Source: an uncultured Turicimonas sp.
GTDB lineage: Bacteria; Pseudomonadota; Gammaproteobacteria; Burkholderiales; Burkholderiaceae_F
Length of the DNA: 64,000 nt
Reading direction: 5' to 3'
Assembly (NCBI GenBank): GCA_947854175.1
Contig: CANTYJ010000027.1
Coordinates: forward strand, 1 to 64,000
Below the pieces are notes generated by a model that saw only the letters and a program-made list of their open reading frames with translations, made no database searches and had not been told where the DNA came from. Below are positions 41,117 to 51,587 of the stretch, piece after piece. The position numbers and the translations under genes are program-made. Every line of letters begins with the position of its first letter. Position 1 is the stretch's first letter.

Positions 41117-44100
41117 TTAAACTCCTGCAGGACGAGCCAGCCCACGAATGAGTGCCTGTTTATATTCTTTCGGGAACACTTTGATAAATTTCTGCCGGGC
41201 TTGCGGCCAGTTATCTAAAATTTCACGTGCCCTTTGGCTTCCTGTGTACTGGAAGTGTTTTTCAATTCTTTCGAGCAGAATTTCTTCGTCTGTCCTACCC
41301 AAGTGCCAAGAGGAAGGCTCTCCGGAAGCCATTTGTTCTTTGCTTGACATTACTGACTCAAGTTCAACGCTTTCCCGGTTGCAGTTTCCCGCAAAAGTGC
41401 CGTCTTTGTCATAGACATAGGCCACACCACCAGACATACCGGCAGCAAAATTCTGACCGACATTACCGAGAACAACTGCGGTACCTCCGGTCATGTATTC
41501 ACAGCCATGGTTACCGGTTCCTTCTACCACGGCAGAAGCTCCTGAGAGTCGAACCGCAAATCTTTCTCCGCTCACGCCATTAAAGAATGCCTCACCCGAA
41601 GTTGCGCCATAAAGAACGGTATTTCCGGCAATAATGTTTTCTTCACCCTTGCCTCTGAAGTCGGTCGGACAACGAACGATGATGCGCCCGCCGGATAATC
41701 CTTTACCAACGTAATCATTGGCCTCCCCAACCAAATCAAGAGTAATACCCTTAATCAGGAAAGCTCCAAATGATTGGCCTGCAGTACCTGTCAGCTGAAT
41801 ATGAATCGTGTCGTCTTCCATTCCTTTATCGCCAAATTTCCTGACCACTTCTGAGGAAAGACGTGTTCCTACACAGCGGTGAATATTTTTAACCGGAGAC
41901 AGGAAGCTTATCTTTTCTCCTTTCTCAAACACAGGAGCACAGGTTTCAAGCAGTTTAAAATCAAGTTCTTTTTCGAGACCGTGATCCGGGCTACAACTAT
42001 TGCGTCTCTTTAGAGGATCTTTTTCTTCAGGATCATAAAGAACTCTTGATAAATCAATCTTTGAACATTTCTCAAGATCTTTGTCTTTTTGTCTGAGCAA
42101 ATCAACACGGCCGACCAAGTCTTCGAACTTGCGGATTCCCAGGCTTGCCATTAATTCTCTGACTTCTTCAGCAACGAAGAAGAAATAGTTAATGACATGT
42201 TTCGGCTCCCCTTTAAATCTCTTTCTTAAGACCGGATCTTGTGTAGCAATACCGACCGGACAAGTGTTCAAATGACACTTTCTCATCATGAGACACCCTT
42301 CAACAACCAGGGGAGCTGTTGCGAACCCGAATTCATCGGCACCTAATAAAGCTCCGATAACCACATCACGGCCTGTCTTAATCTGACCGTCAACCTGCAA
42401 AATCACACGATCACGTAAATTGTTCAAAACCAGTGTCTGTTGGGCTTCAGACAAGCCGAGTTCCCAAGGAGTACCGGCATTCTTGATAGAAGACAGAGGA
42501 GATGCTCCGGTACCACCATCATGGCCGGCGATTACGATGTGTTCGGCTTTAGCTTTGGCAACACCGGCAGCCACGGTACCAACGCCCTGTTCACTAACCA
42601 GTTTCACGCTGATGGAGGCCTGGTCATTTGCCATCTTCAGATCACGTATAAGCTGAGCCAGATCTTCAATGGAATAAATATCATGATGAGGAGGTGGCGA
42701 AATCAGTCCCACACCCGGAACTGAATATCTCAGCTGGGCAATATATTCAGATACTTTATGTCCGGGCAATTGGCCACCTTCACCGGGCTTTGCTCCCTGG
42801 CTCATCTTAATTTGAATCTGATCTGCACTATTGAGATATTGTGTCGTTACACCAAAACGCCCGCTGGCAACCTGTTTAATCTTTGAACGCAGTGAATCTC
42901 CTTCCTGTAGAGGAATGTCTTTGACAATTCGGTCAGAGCCAAGAATCTTCTGCAAAGAGTCTCCGTCTTTGATAACCGGTTTCCCGGCTTTCATTTCTTC
43001 GGTATAACGTTTGGGATCTTCACCGCCTTCACCGGTGTTACTCTTACCGCCGATTCTGTTCATTGCAACAGCGAGGACAGCGTGGGCTTCAGCTGAAATG
43101 GAGCCCAAAGACATGGCACCGGTGACAAATCGTTTAACAATTTCCGAAGCCGGCTCAACCTCGCTTACAGGTATAGCTTTTCTCGGATCGATGTTAAATT
43201 CCATCAATCCTCGGAGAGTCATCTGGCGGCGACTTTGATCATTGATAATCTCAGCGTATTCCTTATAAGTCTGGTACGAATTTGAGCGTGTTGCATGCTG
43301 AAGCTTGTAAATTGCTTCAGGGGTCCACATGTGTTCTTCTTTTCCGTATCTCCAGTTATATTCACCGGAGAGAGGCAACAATTTGCCATCATCTTTATTT
43401 TGGAAGGCTTCTTTGTGTGAATTGCAGGCTTCCTGCATCACGTCAAATATTCCCAATCCTCCGACTTTGCAGGAGGTTCCCGGAAAATAGCGGTCTACAA
43501 ATTCTTTTTCAAGACCAAGTGCTTCAAAAATCTGAGCACCACGGTAACTCATGTAAGTTGAGATACCCATCTTGCTCATAATTTTCTTGAAGGATTTACC
43601 GATTGCTTTGATGTAATTTTGGATAGCTGTATCTGCATCTAATTCGGAATTGTCTTTGTAGTGCTTCTTGAGCGTTTCCAAAGCGAGATAAGGATGAATA
43701 GCTTCGGCACCGAACGCAGCAAGAACAGCCATGTGATGAGTCTGAACTGCACCTCCGGTTTCAACAATAATACCGGTTTCCATACGCAGCCCGTTCTTAA
43801 TGAGATGTTGATGCAAGGCACTCAAAGCCAAAGGCGCAGGAATAGCTACCCTGTCTTTATCCATTCGTCTGTCAGTAAGAATGATGATGTTATTGCCTTC
43901 TTTAATAGCATCAACTGCTCGTGCACAGATAGAGGCAAGCCGTGCTTCCACTCCTTCTGCACCCCAATCTGCAGAGTAAGTGATGTCAAGTTCGTATGAC
44001 CGGAACTTACCATTGGTATATTTTTCGATCTGTCTCATCTTGGCAATTTCATTAAATCCAAGAATTGGCTGACTTAACTCCAGACGAAGCGGCGGATTAA

Positions 44101-45793
44101 CATTGTTAATGTCCAACAGATTCGGTCTCGGTCCCACAAAGGAGATCAAAGACATCACCATTTGTTCACGGATGGGATCGATCGGAGGATTTGTCACCTG
44201 AGCAAACAGCTGCTTGAAATACTGATACAACGGCTTGGATTTTTTAGAAAGCATCGGCAACGGAGAGTCATTCCCCATAGACGCAATTGCTTCCTGCCCT
44301 TTTTCTGCCATCGGATAGAGAACGAATTTCAAATCATCTTCGGTGTAACCGAAGGCTTTTTGTCTTGCTTTCAGAGGTACCGGATTGTAAGAAGGAAGAG
44401 GAGTCGGAGCGACAATATCCGATAAATGAACATTCAAACGTTTAGTCCATTCTTTGTATGGGTTAGCCAAAGCAAATTGACGTTTGATTTCCTCATCTTC
44501 AATGATTCTTCCTTGTTCAGTATCGATAAGGAACATCTTTCCGGGTTGCAGACGCCATTTTTTCTTTATTTTGCTCTCGGGTACGGTCAATGTACCGGAC
44601 TCGGAAGCAAGAATAACGATGTCATCGGTTGTCAGCAGGTAACGAGCCGGACGCAGACCGTTTCTATCAAGGGTTGCACCGATTCTCGTGCCGTCTGTAA
44701 AACAAATTGCGGCCGGTCCGTCCCAAGGTTCCAGCATTGCTCCATAGTACTCATAGAAGTCTTTTTGTCCGGGTTTCATGTGAGTAGCTTGCTCCCATGC
44801 CTCCGGCATAATCATCATTACAGCCTGCGCAATCGGATATCCGCTCATAACAAGAAGTTCCAGCATGTTATCCAGGCAAGCGGTATCACTCTGTCCTTCG
44901 TAAATAATCGGAAGAAGTTTTTTAACATCGTCCCCGAGTACGTTGGACATTACCGTTCTTTCCCGTGCTCTTAACCAGTTGAAGTTACCTTTGACTGTAT
45001 TGATTTCTCCGTTATGGGCAACCATTCTGTAAGGATGAGCCAACTCCCAGCTAGGGAAAGTGTTGGTCGAGAATCTTTGGTGGACCAAGGCAATGGCTGA
45101 CACTACTCTGGCATCTGTTAAGTCGTTGTAGTAAAGACCGACCTGATGAGCCAACAGTAAACCTTTATACACGATGGTCCTGGTTGACATGGACGGCACA
45201 TAAAACTCTTTTCCGTGCTTCAGATTGAGGGCCTGAATCTTGTGGCCGGCTAATTTCCTGATCACATAAAGTTTTCTTTCCAAAGCGTTCGGAACCATGA
45301 CATCGGAGCCTCGGCCAATGAAAATCTGTTTGATTACCGGAGCCGCCTTACGTACAGTTTCAGACAGTTCAATATTTTCATTAACAGGCACATCACGCCA
45401 ACCAAGAACAACTTGGCCTTCTGACTTTACAGTTCTTTCGAGCTCCTGCTCGCAAGCACGCCGTGAAGCGTGTTCACGTGGAAGAAAAACCATACCAACG
45501 CCATAATCTCCGGGTTGAGGTAAAAGTACATTCTGTTTTGCCATTTCAGCCCGGAAGAACTCATCCGGGATTTGAATTAGAATGCCGGCGCCGTCACCCA
45601 AAAGAGGATCTGCACCTACCGCACCGCGGTGATCAAGATTTTGAAGAATTAATAAGGCTTGGGAAACGATTTCGTGGCTTGGGATGCCTTTGACGCTTGC
45701 GACAAAACCTAAACCACAAGCATCATGCTCAAACTTAGACTCATAAAGTCCGAAGCGCTCTGCTCTCTGCCTGGTTTCTAGACTGGTAATCAC
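41117..45793 (-). CDS. gltB: Glutamate synthase large subunit
   Basis: 1558 aa; [10 protein letters not shown] GATase; [11 protein letters not shown]-terminal GXGXG domain. Confidence 0.97.
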   Translation of the reverse strand: MITSLETRQRAERFGLYESKFEHDACGLGFVASVKGIPSHEIVSQALLILQNLDHRGAVGADPLLGDGAGILIQIPDEFFRAEMAKQNVLLPQPGDYGVGMVFLPREHASRRACEQELERTVKSEGQVVLGWRDVPVNENIELSETVRKAAPVIKQIFIGRGSDVMVPNALERKLYVIRKLAGHKIQALNLKHGKEFYVPSMSTRTIVYKGLLLAHQVGLYYNDLTDARVVSAIALVHQRFSTNTFPSWELAHPYRMVAHNGEINTVKGNFNWLRARERTVMSNVLGDDVKKLLPIIYEGQSDTACLDNMLELLVMSGYPIAQAVMMIMPEAWEQATHMKPGQKDFYEYYGAMLEPWDGPAAICFTDGTRIGATLDRNGLRPARYLLTTDDIVILASESGTLTVPESKIKKKWRLQPGKMFLIDTEQGRIIEDEEIKRQFALANPYKEWTKRLNVHLSDIVAPTPLPSYNPVPLKARQKAFGYTEDDLKFVLYPMAEKGQEAIASMGNDSPLPMLSKKSKPLYQYFKQLFAQVTNPPIDPIREQMVMSLISFVGPRPNLLDINNVNPPLRLELSQPILGFNEIAKMRQIEKYTNGKFRSYELDITYSADWGAEGVEARLASICARAVDAIKEGNNIIILTDRRMDKDRVAIPAPLALSALHQHLIKNGLRMETGIIVETGGAVQTHHMAVLAAFGAEAIHPYLALETLKKHYKDNSELDADTAIQNYIKAIGKSFKKIMSKMGISTYMSYRGAQIFEALGLEKEFVDRYFPGTSCKVGGLGIFDVMQEACNSHKEAFQNKDDGKLLPLSGEYNWRYGKEEHMWTPEAIYKLQHATRSNSYQTYKEYAEIINDQSRRQMTLRGLMEFNIDPRKAIPVSEVEPASEIVKRFVTGAMSLGSISAEAHAVLAVAMNRIGGKSNTGEGGEDPKRYTEEMKAGKPVIKDGDSLQKILGSDRIVKDIPLQEGDSLRSKIKQVASGRFGVTTQYLNSADQIQIKMSQGAKPGEGGQLPGHKVSEYIAQLRYSVPGVGLISPPPHHDIYSIEDLAQLIRDLKMANDQASISVKLVSEQGVGTVAAGVAKAKAEHIVIAGHDGGTGASPLSSIKNAGTPWELGLSEAQQTLVLNNLRDRVILQVDGQIKTGRDVVIGALLGADEFGFATAPLVVEGCLMMRKCHLNTCPVGIATQDPVLRKRFKGEPKHVINYFFFVAEEVRELMASLGIRKFEDLVGRVDLLRQKDKDLEKCSKIDLSRVLYDPEEKDPLKRRNSCSPDHGLEKELDFKLLETCAPVFEKGEKISFLSPVKNIHRCVGTRLSSEVVRKFGDKGMEDDTIHIQLTGTAGQSFGAFLIKGITLDLVGEANDYVGKGLSGGRIIVRCPTDFRGKGEENIIAGNTVLYGATSGEAFFNGVSGERFAVRLSGASAVVEGTGNHGCEYMTGGTAVVLGNVGQNFAAGMSGGVAYVYDKDGTFAGNCNRESVELESVMSSKEQMASGEPSSWHLGRTDEEILLERIEKHFQYTGSQRAREILDNWPQARQKFIKVFPKEYKQALIRGLARPAGV

Positions 45794-45885
45794 TGGGAAC
45801 TCCTATGAATAGTTTTATTTTTTTAATTCTGATAACTCAACTTTAAGCTCTGGAGTTCACGAAATGCGCTCTAAATCGTTTACTG

Positions 45886-45935
45886 TGTCCCTAATAAAAT
45901 ACACGGTATAATTACTTACCTAATAATTAGGGACA
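45886..45935. repeat. Inverted repeat TGTCCCTAAT / ATTAGGGACA next to RAYT-like gene
   Basis: Perfect 10-bp arms at 45886-45895 and 45926-45935; related CTGTCACTAATT on the other side of the gene (around 46655-46666). Confidence 0.7.
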
Positions 45936-45940
45936 GAATA

Positions 45941-46636
45941 TTAGTGATTTTTGCTATTTTTAGGTCTTCCTCGCCCTCTTAAAGGGGATATCCTTTCAGG
46001 AGCGATATGATTTTCAATTAGAAAGCTTCGATCAGCCCATGGCCAGCCCATTTTCAGATGCTTTTCAATTTCCTTACTACTCTTTTGAGAATATCCCATC
46101 TGAAATATTTCACGATAATGTTTTTGACGTTCAAAAGGAGTGTTCCCCAAATTCCAATATTCTTTGGCCGGATTCATAAAATAATCATTACGCAAACCGG
46201 CATGATGAAAGTAACTGGACCAGGGATAAGTTTCTGCATCCTGTATTTTTAATAGTTCAGGCAACCATTCCATATACAAAAGAGCATCTGTCCTTCTTTC
46301 ATTTCCCTGAATGATAGAAGATCGAAAGCGACCGTGCCATATTGTTCCTGTCCGGCTATATGTATCGTTGAAATATCGGCTATAGAGCCGGGAAAAACTT
46401 TGAACGAATTTCGACAAGTCCTCGGTTGACCGCCTTGGAGACAACAGTAAATTGATATGTTCCGGCAGAATTACATAACCGGAAATATCAACCTGATAAA
46501 TTAGCGAGACCTTGGAAAATAGTCCGAAAATCACATCCAGATCTTCAAGTTGCGGCATTAGAGATAGTTCATTTGAACCGTACAACCTCACATAGTGAAT
46601 CTGATTGAGCATTGAAAGTCTTGATAATCTAGCCAT
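45941..46636 (-). CDS. REP-associated/IS200-like tyrosine transposase family protein (RAYT-like), degenerate HUH
   Basis: MARLSRLSMLNQIHYVRLYG, YVILPEHINLLLSP, FSRLYSRYFNDTYSRTGTIWHGRFRSSII. Confidence 0.85.
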   Translation of the reverse strand: MARLSRLSMLNQIHYVRLYGSNELSLMPQLEDLDVIFGLFSKVSLIYQVDISGYVILPEHINLLLSPRRSTEDLSKFVQSFSRLYSRYFNDTYSRTGTIWHGRFRSSIIQGNERRTDALLYMEWLPELLKIQDAETYPWSSYFHHAGLRNDYFMNPAKEYWNLGNTPFERQKHYREIFQMGYSQKSSKEIEKHLKMGWPWADRSFLIENHIAPERISPLRGRGRPKNSKNH

Positions 46637-46747
46637 TTCTTTCTTTTTATTTATCTGTCACTAATTAAGCCGGTCGAATCATTCTACCTCCATTTTAAAA
46701 ATTGAAGCTCACATTTTCTAAAATATCGGAACCAGGGAAAAATAAAA

Positions 46748-47419
46748 ATGAGCGCACAAACATTAGGACTTTACCTTTTAGTTGTATTTATCACCTCAAT
46801 TACACCCGGTGCGGGTGTTTTGTACACTTTGCACAATGCCGTTACCTATGGAGTCAAAAACGCCATTTGGTCTCCGACGGGTAATGCTACCGGTGTGGCT
46901 GTAATGTCTGTAATTGCTGCCAGCGGCTTAGGTACCATCATTCATGCCAATGAAGTCCTCTTTTACGGCCTTCAAACCGCAGGTTGTCTGCTGATGATAT
47001 ATTTCGGCTGGAAAAGCTGGAACGCCCCTGTCATTTCCTTAGAGAGCGATGTCTCAAAGTTAGAAAAAAACTCAAATAAAACCCACAACGTTCACGCTTC
47101 CGGGAACAATAATCCGTGGAAAATCTTTTCCAGTGCCGCTCTGCTGCAGGTAACTAATCCGATGCTTATCGTTTTTTTGTTATCTTTGATGCCTCAGTTT
47201 ATTGACCCGAACACCAACTATTGGACACAGATTATCTTATTAATTAGCCTATTTGTTTTTATCTGCTGGCTGGTTCATATTTTTTATAGCTATTCTGCGG
47301 CGTTAGCCTCTGATAGATGGATGAGTGCTAAATTTTCTTTTTGGCTCAATAAAATAAGTGCCATACTTTTTTGGCTTCTGTCCGGTTCAGTTTTATTAAA
47401 GCTCTACGGCGCGATTTAA
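46748..47419 (+). CDS. LysE/RhtB family translocator
   Basis: SITPGAGVLYTLHNAVTYGVK; TM pattern. Confidence 0.85.
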   Translation: MSAQTLGLYLLVVFITSITPGAGVLYTLHNAVTYGVKNAIWSPTGNATGVAVMSVIAASGLGTIIHANEVLFYGLQTAGCLLMIYFGWKSWNAPVISLESDVSKLEKNSNKTHNVHASGNNNPWKIFSSAALLQVTNPMLIVFLLSLMPQFIDPNTNYWTQIILLISLFVFICWLVHIFYSYSAALASDRWMSAKFSFWLNKISAILFWLLSGSVLLKLYGAI

Positions 47420-47428
47420 TTTAATACT

Positions 47429-47456
47429 TGGCAGATCATAAAGATCTGCCATTTAT
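47429..47456. terminator. Intrinsic terminator between convergent lysE-like and M20 genes
   Basis: TGGCAGATC-ATAAA-GATCTGCCA then TTTATTT. Confidence 0.75.
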
Positions 47457-48563
47457 TTAGCCGAGAAGTTTCTTGACGAAAGCGACGACAAGATCTGAGC
47501 CTGACGGAAGAATCGAGTCGTCAAAGGTCATATTTCTGTCGTGTAATCCCGGTGTAGCACCTGCTCCAATTCCAAAATACACTGTTCGAAGCTCGGGCTT
47601 GGAATGCTTATAGAAATGAAAATCTTCTCCACCGCCACCACATGGTGCAGCTAATGCCTGTTCTCCGAACTGTTCTTTAATGGTTTCATCCATCGTCTTC
47701 ATCAATTCTTTATCATAATCGGGACCCGGACAAAATTCAGTTCTCTCAAAGTAATTCTGTGTTCCAAAAGAAATTTCCAGTCCGTCACTGGCGGCTTTCA
47801 TCTTTGACAAAATTTCATTGAGCACTTCATTGTCTTGGGCACGGACGTCAAAAGCAAGTTTGACAAAGGAAGGAATTGAGTTTGTAGCACCTTTTTCAGA
47901 ATGGATCTGTGTGGGTTTTATAGACCAGGATTTATTTGGATTGACTTTCATCAAACCAACCGTTGTGATGTATTGAACAGCAGCCTCGATAGGATTAATT
48001 CCAAGATGAGGCCTTGCTGCATGTGCCTGGCGACCTTTAATTTCTACTTCGATTGTTGCGCATGCGACATGAGTGATAGCGGAACAAAATGTGCCAAAAG
48101 GCATGTCTTGGATCGGACGGATATGGAATCCGCAGGCAATATCTACACCTTCAAGAACGCCGTCTTTTGTCATATCCAAAGCACCGGACAGACTTTCTTC
48201 ACCCGGCTGGAAGACCAGGCGGACTTTTCCTTTTTTAATGACGTCCTTTATTGTTTGAGCGCTCGCAAGCAAAACAGCAGAATGAGCGTCATGACCACAC
48301 GCATGGATCGCAATAAGCTTGCTAGGATCTTCTTCCGAAACATACGGTAATGCATCCATATCAGCCCGAAGCATGAGAGTCGGTCCCGGAACGCCGGAGT
48401 CTATGTCAACGACCAGTCCGAAGCCACCGACATGTTCTTTAACGGTAAAACCCATTTCGCGGAGCTTTGTCGCGATGTATTGGGATGTTTTTTCTTCGTG
48501 TTTGGAAAGCTCTGCCAAGTTATGAAGCTCTCTTCTGAAATTAATTGCGTTTTGAGTAGTCAT
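47457..48563 (-). CDS. M20 family amidohydrolase/carboxypeptidase
   Basis: RADMDALP, HACGHDAHSAVLLASA, QPGEE, GGGGEDFHFY. Confidence 0.9.
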   Translation of the reverse strand: MTTQNAINFRRELHNLAELSKHEEKTSQYIATKLREMGFTVKEHVGGFGLVVDIDSGVPGPTLMLRADMDALPYVSEEDPSKLIAIHACGHDAHSAVLLASAQTIKDVIKKGKVRLVFQPGEESLSGALDMTKDGVLEGVDIACGFHIRPIQDMPFGTFCSAITHVACATIEVEIKGRQAHAARPHLGINPIEAAVQYITTVGLMKVNPNKSWSIKPTQIHSEKGATNSIPSFVKLAFDVRAQDNEVLNEILSKMKAASDGLEISFGTQNYFERTEFCPGPDYDKELMKTMDETIKEQFGEQALAAPCGGGGEDFHFYKHSKPELRTVYFGIGAGATPGLHDRNMTFDDSILPSGSDLVVAFVKKLLG

Positions 48564-48724
48564 AGAAAATTGAAATAGTAAAACCGGCCGGTAACACTAT
48601 CGCCCTAATCCTCCGGTTTCAATTATGTTCCCGGTAGAGCGTGATGAACCAGCATCTACCGGACTCATAGAAGTAGTAAAGTTTAGCTTTATCCCTTCGT
48701 TCTTTCAATGAGTGCTTTGACTAA

Positions 48725-49876
48725 TCAATTTCGTTCCTCATAAACAGGATTAAAAATCCGTTCGTATTCTCTTAGAGCAAAGCGGTCTGTCATCCCCGCA
48801 ATATAGTCAGCGACTGTTCTTTGAACGCCTTCATGCTGAGAACGTATATAAAAATTAGGAGGTAAGAGGTTAGGAGAATGAGTAAACTCATCAAATAGCA
48901 GTTCGATAACCCTGGAGGATTTGTTCATCACTCTCAAGACCTGATAATGACGATAAAGAGCATCCATCAAATAGGCCTTGAGTGTCTTCATTTCTTTGAG
49001 GCCCTCATCAGAGAATGAAACCAGCGGAGTGTGTAAAGCTCTTACGTCTTCAACTGACTTTAAAGTGACGGAGTTAATTTTTTCGAGACTGGTTGTAACC
49101 AAATCATCTACAAGGTAGCCTATTATCCGTCTGACCACTTCTTTTTGTGCTCTCCTCAGAGTTATTTGTGGATATTCTTTCATGACCTCATCAAAATATT
49201 TTTTATAAATCGGTACATGAGATAACAGACCTTCGTGTTTCAGGAAAGAACTTCTTAATCCGTCATCCAAGTCGTGGGTACTATAAGCGATGGCATCCGC
49301 GATGTTGACTAATTGAGCCTCAAGACTTGGTTGTGTTTTTTCCAAAAAGCGTTTGCCTAAGTCACCCAATCGCATAGCATCAAGTGTTTTGCAATGCTTT
49401 AAGATACCTTCTCTTGTCTCCCAAGTCAGATTCAACCCGTCAAAAGTCGGATACTGCTCTTCGAGTTTATCGACAATGCGTAAGGACTGCAGATTATGCT
49501 CGAATCCTCCGAAATCTTTCATGCAGTCATTTAGAGCTGCTTGCCCTGCATGTCCGAACGGAGTATGTCCTAAGTCATGCGCTAATGAGATTGTCTCGGC
49601 CAAATCAGAATTCAATTGCAAACGTGATGCCGCGGTTCTGGAAATCTGGGCAACTTCGAGAGAATGCGTCAATCTAGTACGGAACAAGTCCCCCTCGTGA
49701 TTTATAAAAACCTGGGTTTTGTATTCCAGACGTCTAAATGAACCTGAGTGGACAATTCTGTCATGGTCTCTTTGGAATTCCGTCCTAGTCTTACTAGGCT
49801 TTTCTTTGAATATTCTTCCGCGTGACTGAACTGAATGACAAGCATAAGGAGCGAGGACTAAATTTTCTTTAATCAT
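48725..49876 (-). CDS. dgt: Deoxyguanosinetriphosphate triphosphohydrolase-like protein
   Basis: HD motif LAHDLGHTPFGHAGQ; FRRLEYKTQVF. Confidence 0.92.
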   Translation of the reverse strand: MIKENLVLAPYACHSVQSRGRIFKEKPSKTRTEFQRDHDRIVHSGSFRRLEYKTQVFINHEGDLFRTRLTHSLEVAQISRTAASRLQLNSDLAETISLAHDLGHTPFGHAGQAALNDCMKDFGGFEHNLQSLRIVDKLEEQYPTFDGLNLTWETREGILKHCKTLDAMRLGDLGKRFLEKTQPSLEAQLVNIADAIAYSTHDLDDGLRSSFLKHEGLLSHVPIYKKYFDEVMKEYPQITLRRAQKEVVRRIIGYLVDDLVTTSLEKINSVTLKSVEDVRALHTPLVSFSDEGLKEMKTLKAYLMDALYRHYQVLRVMNKSSRVIELLFDEFTHSPNLLPPNFYIRSQHEGVQRTVADYIAGMTDRFALREYERIFNPVYEERN

Positions 49877-50955
49877 GGCTTGTAACCTCCCTCTAACAGG
49901 ACTTCACGGATAATTTCTTCCGGCACCTCTGAGACATAGGACTTTCCAAGTCCGTCCATTAGTACAAAATGAATAACTCCCGAAGTACTCTTCTTATCTC
50001 CTCTCATTGCCTCGATTGCATCGTCAATTGATAGTCCTTCAATCCGGGTAGGAAGATTGGCTCTTTTTAACAGTAGCTCAACTTTATTGACTTCTTCTTC
50101 AGAAACTTTTCCAAGTTTTCTGCCGGTCTGAGCGGCCAGCAGTAAACCGCATCCGACTGCTTCGCCATGCAACCACGTACCATAACCGGTCAATTTTTCT
50201 ATGGCATGACCGAATGTATGCCCCAAATTTAGACAAGCTCTTCTTCCGGCTTCTTTTTCATCTTCAGAAACCACTGCTGATTTTATTCTGCAGGAACCGG
50301 CTACAATCTTTGCTATTTCTTCAGCTTCAAGCTCCCGAAGCTGCTCCATCTTGGCTTCAAGCTCAGCAAAATAATCTTTATCGGCGAGCATTCCGTGTTT
50401 GATTATTTCTCCGAGACCGGCACTAATTTCTCTCGCAGGCAGAGTTCTCAGAACATTTGAGTCCGCAATAACTACGCTGGGTTGATGAAAGGATCCAACC
50501 ATGTTTTTACCATATGGCATGTTCATTCCTGTTTTGCCTCCCACAGAAGAATCTACCTGTGCTAACAAGGTTGTCGGTACTTGAATAAAGCGAATTCCAC
50601 GCATATAAATTGATGCAGCAAAGCCTGCCAAGTCTCCGACTACTCCGCCTCCCAGAGCAATAACCACAGACTTTCTGTCAGCTTTCATCCCAGCCAGCTT
50701 ATTGAGTATCATCAGAACTGAATCCCAATTTTTATAAGCCTCGCCATCGGGCAATCGAACGCTTTCTGTTCTTACTACAGCATTACAAATATTTGAAATC
50801 TGCTCTTCATACAAAGGACCGACTGTAGTATTAGTGACAATTAATGCAGAGGAAGCTTTTAGCTTTTGGAGTTCTGAGCCTATCAAAGAAAGAATATTTT
50901 CTCCCAAATAAATTTTATAAGGTGAGTTTTTAACATTTACATCAATTGTTATCAT
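49873..50955 (-). CDS. aroB: 3-dehydroquinate synthase
   Basis: ALGGGVVGDLAGFAASIYMRGIRFIQVPTTLLAQVDSSVGGKTG. Confidence 0.97.
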   Translation of the reverse strand: MITIDVNVKNSPYKIYLGENILSLIGSELQKLKASSALIVTNTTVGPLYEEQISNICNAVVRTESVRLPDGEAYKNWDSVLMILNKLAGMKADRKSVVIALGGGVVGDLAGFAASIYMRGIRFIQVPTTLLAQVDSSVGGKTGMNMPYGKNMVGSFHQPSVVIADSNVLRTLPAREISAGLGEIIKHGMLADKDYFAELEAKMEQLRELEAEEIAKIVAGSCRIKSAVVSEDEKEAGRRACLNLGHTFGHAIEKLTGYGTWLHGEAVGCGLLLAAQTGRKLGKVSEEEVNKVELLLKRANLPTRIEGLSIDDAIEAMRGDKKSTSGVIHFVLMDGLGKSYVSEVPEEIIREVLLEGGYKP

Positions 50956-51494
50956 TATCGTTCTTCCTTGTTTAAAACTTCTAAAACGGCGTTGCTCATC
51001 TGGCTAAAGGTCATTTTTTCAGTATCAAATGTCATTTTCTTCACCTCTTCATAAAGAGGTGTTCTCTTTTCAATTAGTTCCTCTATAGTTTTGAACGGGT
51101 CTTCAGTTTGAAGCAGAGGACGGTTTGAATTCCTTGTTCTAAAAAAACAGACTTTTGGCGATGCCAGCAGATGGATAACATGGGTAGCATTGTTTTTAAG
51201 AATTTGTCTATTTTCTTGTATGGTTACGACACCTCCACCGGTAGCAACAACAAGATTTTCAGATTGGGAGAATTCTTTTAATAGTTGGGTTTCTCTTCTC
51301 CGGAAGCCGGCCTCCCCTTCTTTTTCAAAAATCTCAGGAATGCTCACTCCGCTTCTTCTTTCGATTTCTTCGTCAAGATCTACGAATTGGGAACCCAATT
51401 CTCTACTTAAATATTTACCGAATGACGATTTACCAACCCCCATCATTCCTACCAAGAAAATAGATTTGTGTCCTTTTATTGATTTAGCGCTCAT
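50955..51494 (-). CDS. aroK: Shikimate kinase
   Basis: LVGMMGVGKSSFGKYLSRELG, FVDLDEEIE, ATGGGVV. Confidence 0.96.
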   Translation of the reverse strand: MSAKSIKGHKSIFLVGMMGVGKSSFGKYLSRELGSQFVDLDEEIERRSGVSIPEIFEKEGEAGFRRRETQLLKEFSQSENLVVATGGGVVTIQENRQILKNNATHVIHLLASPKVCFFRTRNSNRPLLQTEDPFKTIEELIEKRTPLYEEVKKMTFDTEKMTFSQMSNAVLEVLNKEER

Positions 51495-51587
51495 AAACCA
51501 CCAAAATCGGCCTTATTTAATCATTGGAAGAGTTTTCAATTTTATAATGTCCCGTTGTTTTCTTTTAACTTTTTCCGATATTCAGTT

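Noticed and set aside
41148-45693. Many 60-180 aa plus-strand ORFs antisense to gltB and gltD
   Set aside because: Shadow ORFs on the opposite strand of long, strongly supported coding genes; no independent protein signatures
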